Part shown: piece by piece, positions 6,100 through 7,092 of the stretch
Layout of the letters: each line of letters begins with the position of its first letter
Position numbering within the stretch: the first letter of the stretch is position 1
Assembly (NCBI GenBank): GCA_016793415.1
Contig: JAEUMC010000291.1
Coordinates: 1-7,092, forward strand
Direction: 5' to 3'
Source: Devosia sp.
Lineage (GTDB): Bacteria; Pseudomonadota; Alphaproteobacteria; Rhizobiales; Devosiaceae
DNA length: 7,092 nt
Program-made: the position numbers and the translations under genes
The notes under the pieces: model-generated
Databases searched by the model: none
Seen by the model: the letters and a program-made list of their open reading frames with translations, nothing else
Told to the model about the DNA's origin: nothing

Positions 6100-7092
6100 T
6101 CAGGCGGCGTTCGACTTGGGCAAGAGCCCGAGGTCGGCGTCGATCTCGTCCTGGTACGTCGAGACTTCGCTCGACAGCACTTCGTCCATGCTGACGGCGC
6201 GGCCGGCAATGCCGCTCTCATAGGCAGCGAGCACCGAAGCGACGGCGGTAAGGCCCCCCTCCCCGTCCACTTCCGGCGGCCGGCCCTCCATGATGGCGGC
6301 GGCGAAATCATGGATCTCGATGGCGAGCAACCCGGAATCCGTTTCCGCCCAATCGAGTTCGTACGAAACGCCGCCATAGAGCTTCTGCGTCAGCGCATCC
6401 AACTTGAAGCCGACCTTGTCGGCCAGCGCCTCGCCCGTGAGGTCGCCTTCGGCGGTATGGAGGATCGGCGCCTTGCCGGTGCGATCGTTGAAGATTTCCA
6501 GCGAGCCGCGCTGACCGTGCACGGTACGCTGGTTGTAGCCCTTGCCCGGTCCCGAGGCGACGAAGGCCATCTGCACCATCAGGCCCGACTGCATGGTGAA
6601 GGTGGCGGCGAACGAGTCCTCGCCGGTGGCGGTGATCTGTTCCGGGATTTCGAGGAAGCGCTTCAGATACGCCTCGGTCTGCATCTCCGGCTTTTCCTGT
6701 CGGCGCCGGATCGGCTCGGCAATGAAACCCTTGCCGAAGGCCGAATGGAACGGCCCGAAATAATACTGCACGATGTCGGTGAGGTGCGCCCCCATGTCGA
6801 GCCCGATGGCGCCCTTGTCCTTGAAGTGCCGCCACGGCGTGATGATGATCCGGTCGCTGCCGCCGATCATCGTCTGCACCATCAGGTGGATCGGCCCCAG
6901 CACGCCGGAATCGATCACCGCCTTGGCGAGGCGATTGGTCGGGTCGCGCCGATAGTTCTCGGCCGTCGCCAGCACCGCGCCGCCGGCCTTGGCTGCATCG
7001 ATCAGCGCCTGGCACGAGCGCACCGTCAGCGCCAGCGGCTTTTCGCACAGCACGTGCTTGCCGGCCCGCAAGGCCGGCAGCACCACGCTCAG
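6100..7092 (-). CDS. Gfo/Idh/MocA family oxidoreductase (5' end cut by window edge)
   Basis: 330 residues of the C-terminal portion are visible, reading through the right edge of the window with no start in place. The GTG at 7086 is not the start, because the frame continues upstream (Leu-Ser) and the N-terminal GxGxxG Rossmann motif, roughly the first 70-100 residues, is missing. Visible marks are AGKHVLCEKPLA with the conserved cofactor/catalytic Lys of EKP (codon 7041-7039), and GLDMGAHLTD with the Asp (6798-6796) and His (6786-6784) of the family's D-x-x-x-H active site. The rest is the alpha/beta substrate domain. These NAD(P) enzymes oxidise sugars, sugar acids, inositols or glycosides in the cytosol. 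The TGA stop at 6102-6100 is followed after 11 nt by the VOC gene. It is the first visible gene of the operon and a likely entry oxidation step; substrate unknown. Confidence 0.9.
   Translation of the reverse strand: MSVVLPALRAGKHVLCEKPLALTVRSCQALIDAAKAGGAVLATAENYRRDPTNRLAKAVIDSGVLGPIHLMVQTMIGGSDRIIITPWRHFKDKGAIGLDMGAHLTDIVQYYFGPFHSAFGKGFIAEPIRRRQEKPEMQTEAYLKRFLEIPEQITATGEDSFAATFTMQSGLMVQMAFVASGPGKGYNQRTVHGQRGSLEIFNDRTGKAPILHTAEGDLTGEALADKVGFKLDALTQKLYGGVSYELDWAETDSGLLAIEIHDFAAAIMEGRPPEVDGEGGLTAVASVLAAYESGIAGRAVSMDEVLSSEVSTYQDEIDADLGLLPKSNAA

Larger units (their letters stand above)
37..7092 (-). other. Single seven-gene catabolic operon (upstream part outside window)
   Basis: All seven genes run on the minus strand with junctions of 11, -4, 6, 3, 12 and -4 nt in transcription order. 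Two junctions are stop/start overlaps (GTGA at 5558-5555, ATGA at 1101-1098) and several SD sites sit inside the preceding gene. No gap could hold an internal promoter plus terminator without overlapping coding sequence. Transcription therefore starts beyond base 7092 and probably ends at the hairpin at 12-34. The gene set (sugar-type dehydrogenase, lactonase-like hydrolase, acid-sugar dehydratase, aldehyde and hydroxyacid dehydrogenases, LLM and VOC enzymes) indicates carbon-source degradation, not biosynthesis, though that is inference. Confidence 0.8.

Noticed and set aside
6100..7086. GTG at 7086 as the true start of the Gfo/Idh/MocA gene
   Set aside because: The frame is open to the window edge and the protein would lack the Rossmann dinucleotide-binding domain; it is a truncated view of a longer gene.
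1..7092. CRISPR array, tRNA/rRNA, insertion sequence, phage or defence system
   Set aside because: No spaced direct repeats, transposase or integrase motifs, terminal repeats or RNA gene signatures were found; coding sequence covers virtually the whole window and reads as metabolic enzymes.

Overview
The window reads as one slice of a GC-rich proteobacterial chromosome. It is probably from an alphaproteobacterium of the Rhizobiales (Hyphomicrobiales) type, for example a Devosia- or Mesorhizobium-like organism. That guess rests on strong GC bias at third codon positions, on the families present, and on a C/G-rich palindrome at 12-34 resembling intergenic palindromes recalled from such genomes. 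The taxonomic call is inference; no rRNA or marker gene is present.

Layout: seven protein genes all lie on the minus strand and fill nearly every base from the right edge down to base 37. In transcription order they are: (1) a Gfo/Idh/MocA-family oxidoreductase, cut by the right edge (6100-7092); (2) a VOC/glyoxalase-fold protein (5555-6088); (3) an enolase-superfamily acid-sugar dehydratase of the DgoD/mandelate racemase type (4434-5558); (4) an amidohydrolase_2 family lactonase-like hydrolase (3576-4427); (5) a Sad/GabD-like aldehyde dehydrogenase (2184-3572); (6) a D-2-hydroxyacid dehydrogenase (1098-2171); (7) a luciferase-like (LLM) flavin-dependent oxidoreductase (37-1101). Junctions are 11, -4, 6, 3, 12 and -4 nt, so this is almost certainly a single polycistronic unit whose promoter lies beyond base 7092. 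A 9-bp perfect hairpin starts 2 nt after the last stop codon and probably ends the operon. The same 3' end carries four G-runs on the transcribed-sense strand that could form a quadruplex.

How the genes may work together (inference): Gfo/Idh/MocA enzymes commonly oxidise a sugar or cyclitol, amidohydrolase_2 members often open sugar lactones, DgoD-like enzymes dehydrate the aldonate to a 2-keto-3-deoxy acid, and ALDH and hydroxyacid dehydrogenase process the aldehyde and keto/hydroxy acid products. That gives an oxidative, non-phosphorylating route for an unusual sugar or sugar acid. The LLM monooxygenase and VOC protein are not part of the textbook versions of such pathways and are the best hint of a non-standard substrate. 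No aldolase, kinase, transporter, regulator or flavin reductase is visible, so the pathway is incomplete here. No RNA genes, CRISPR arrays, insertion sequences or intergenic stretches longer than 36 bases were seen.
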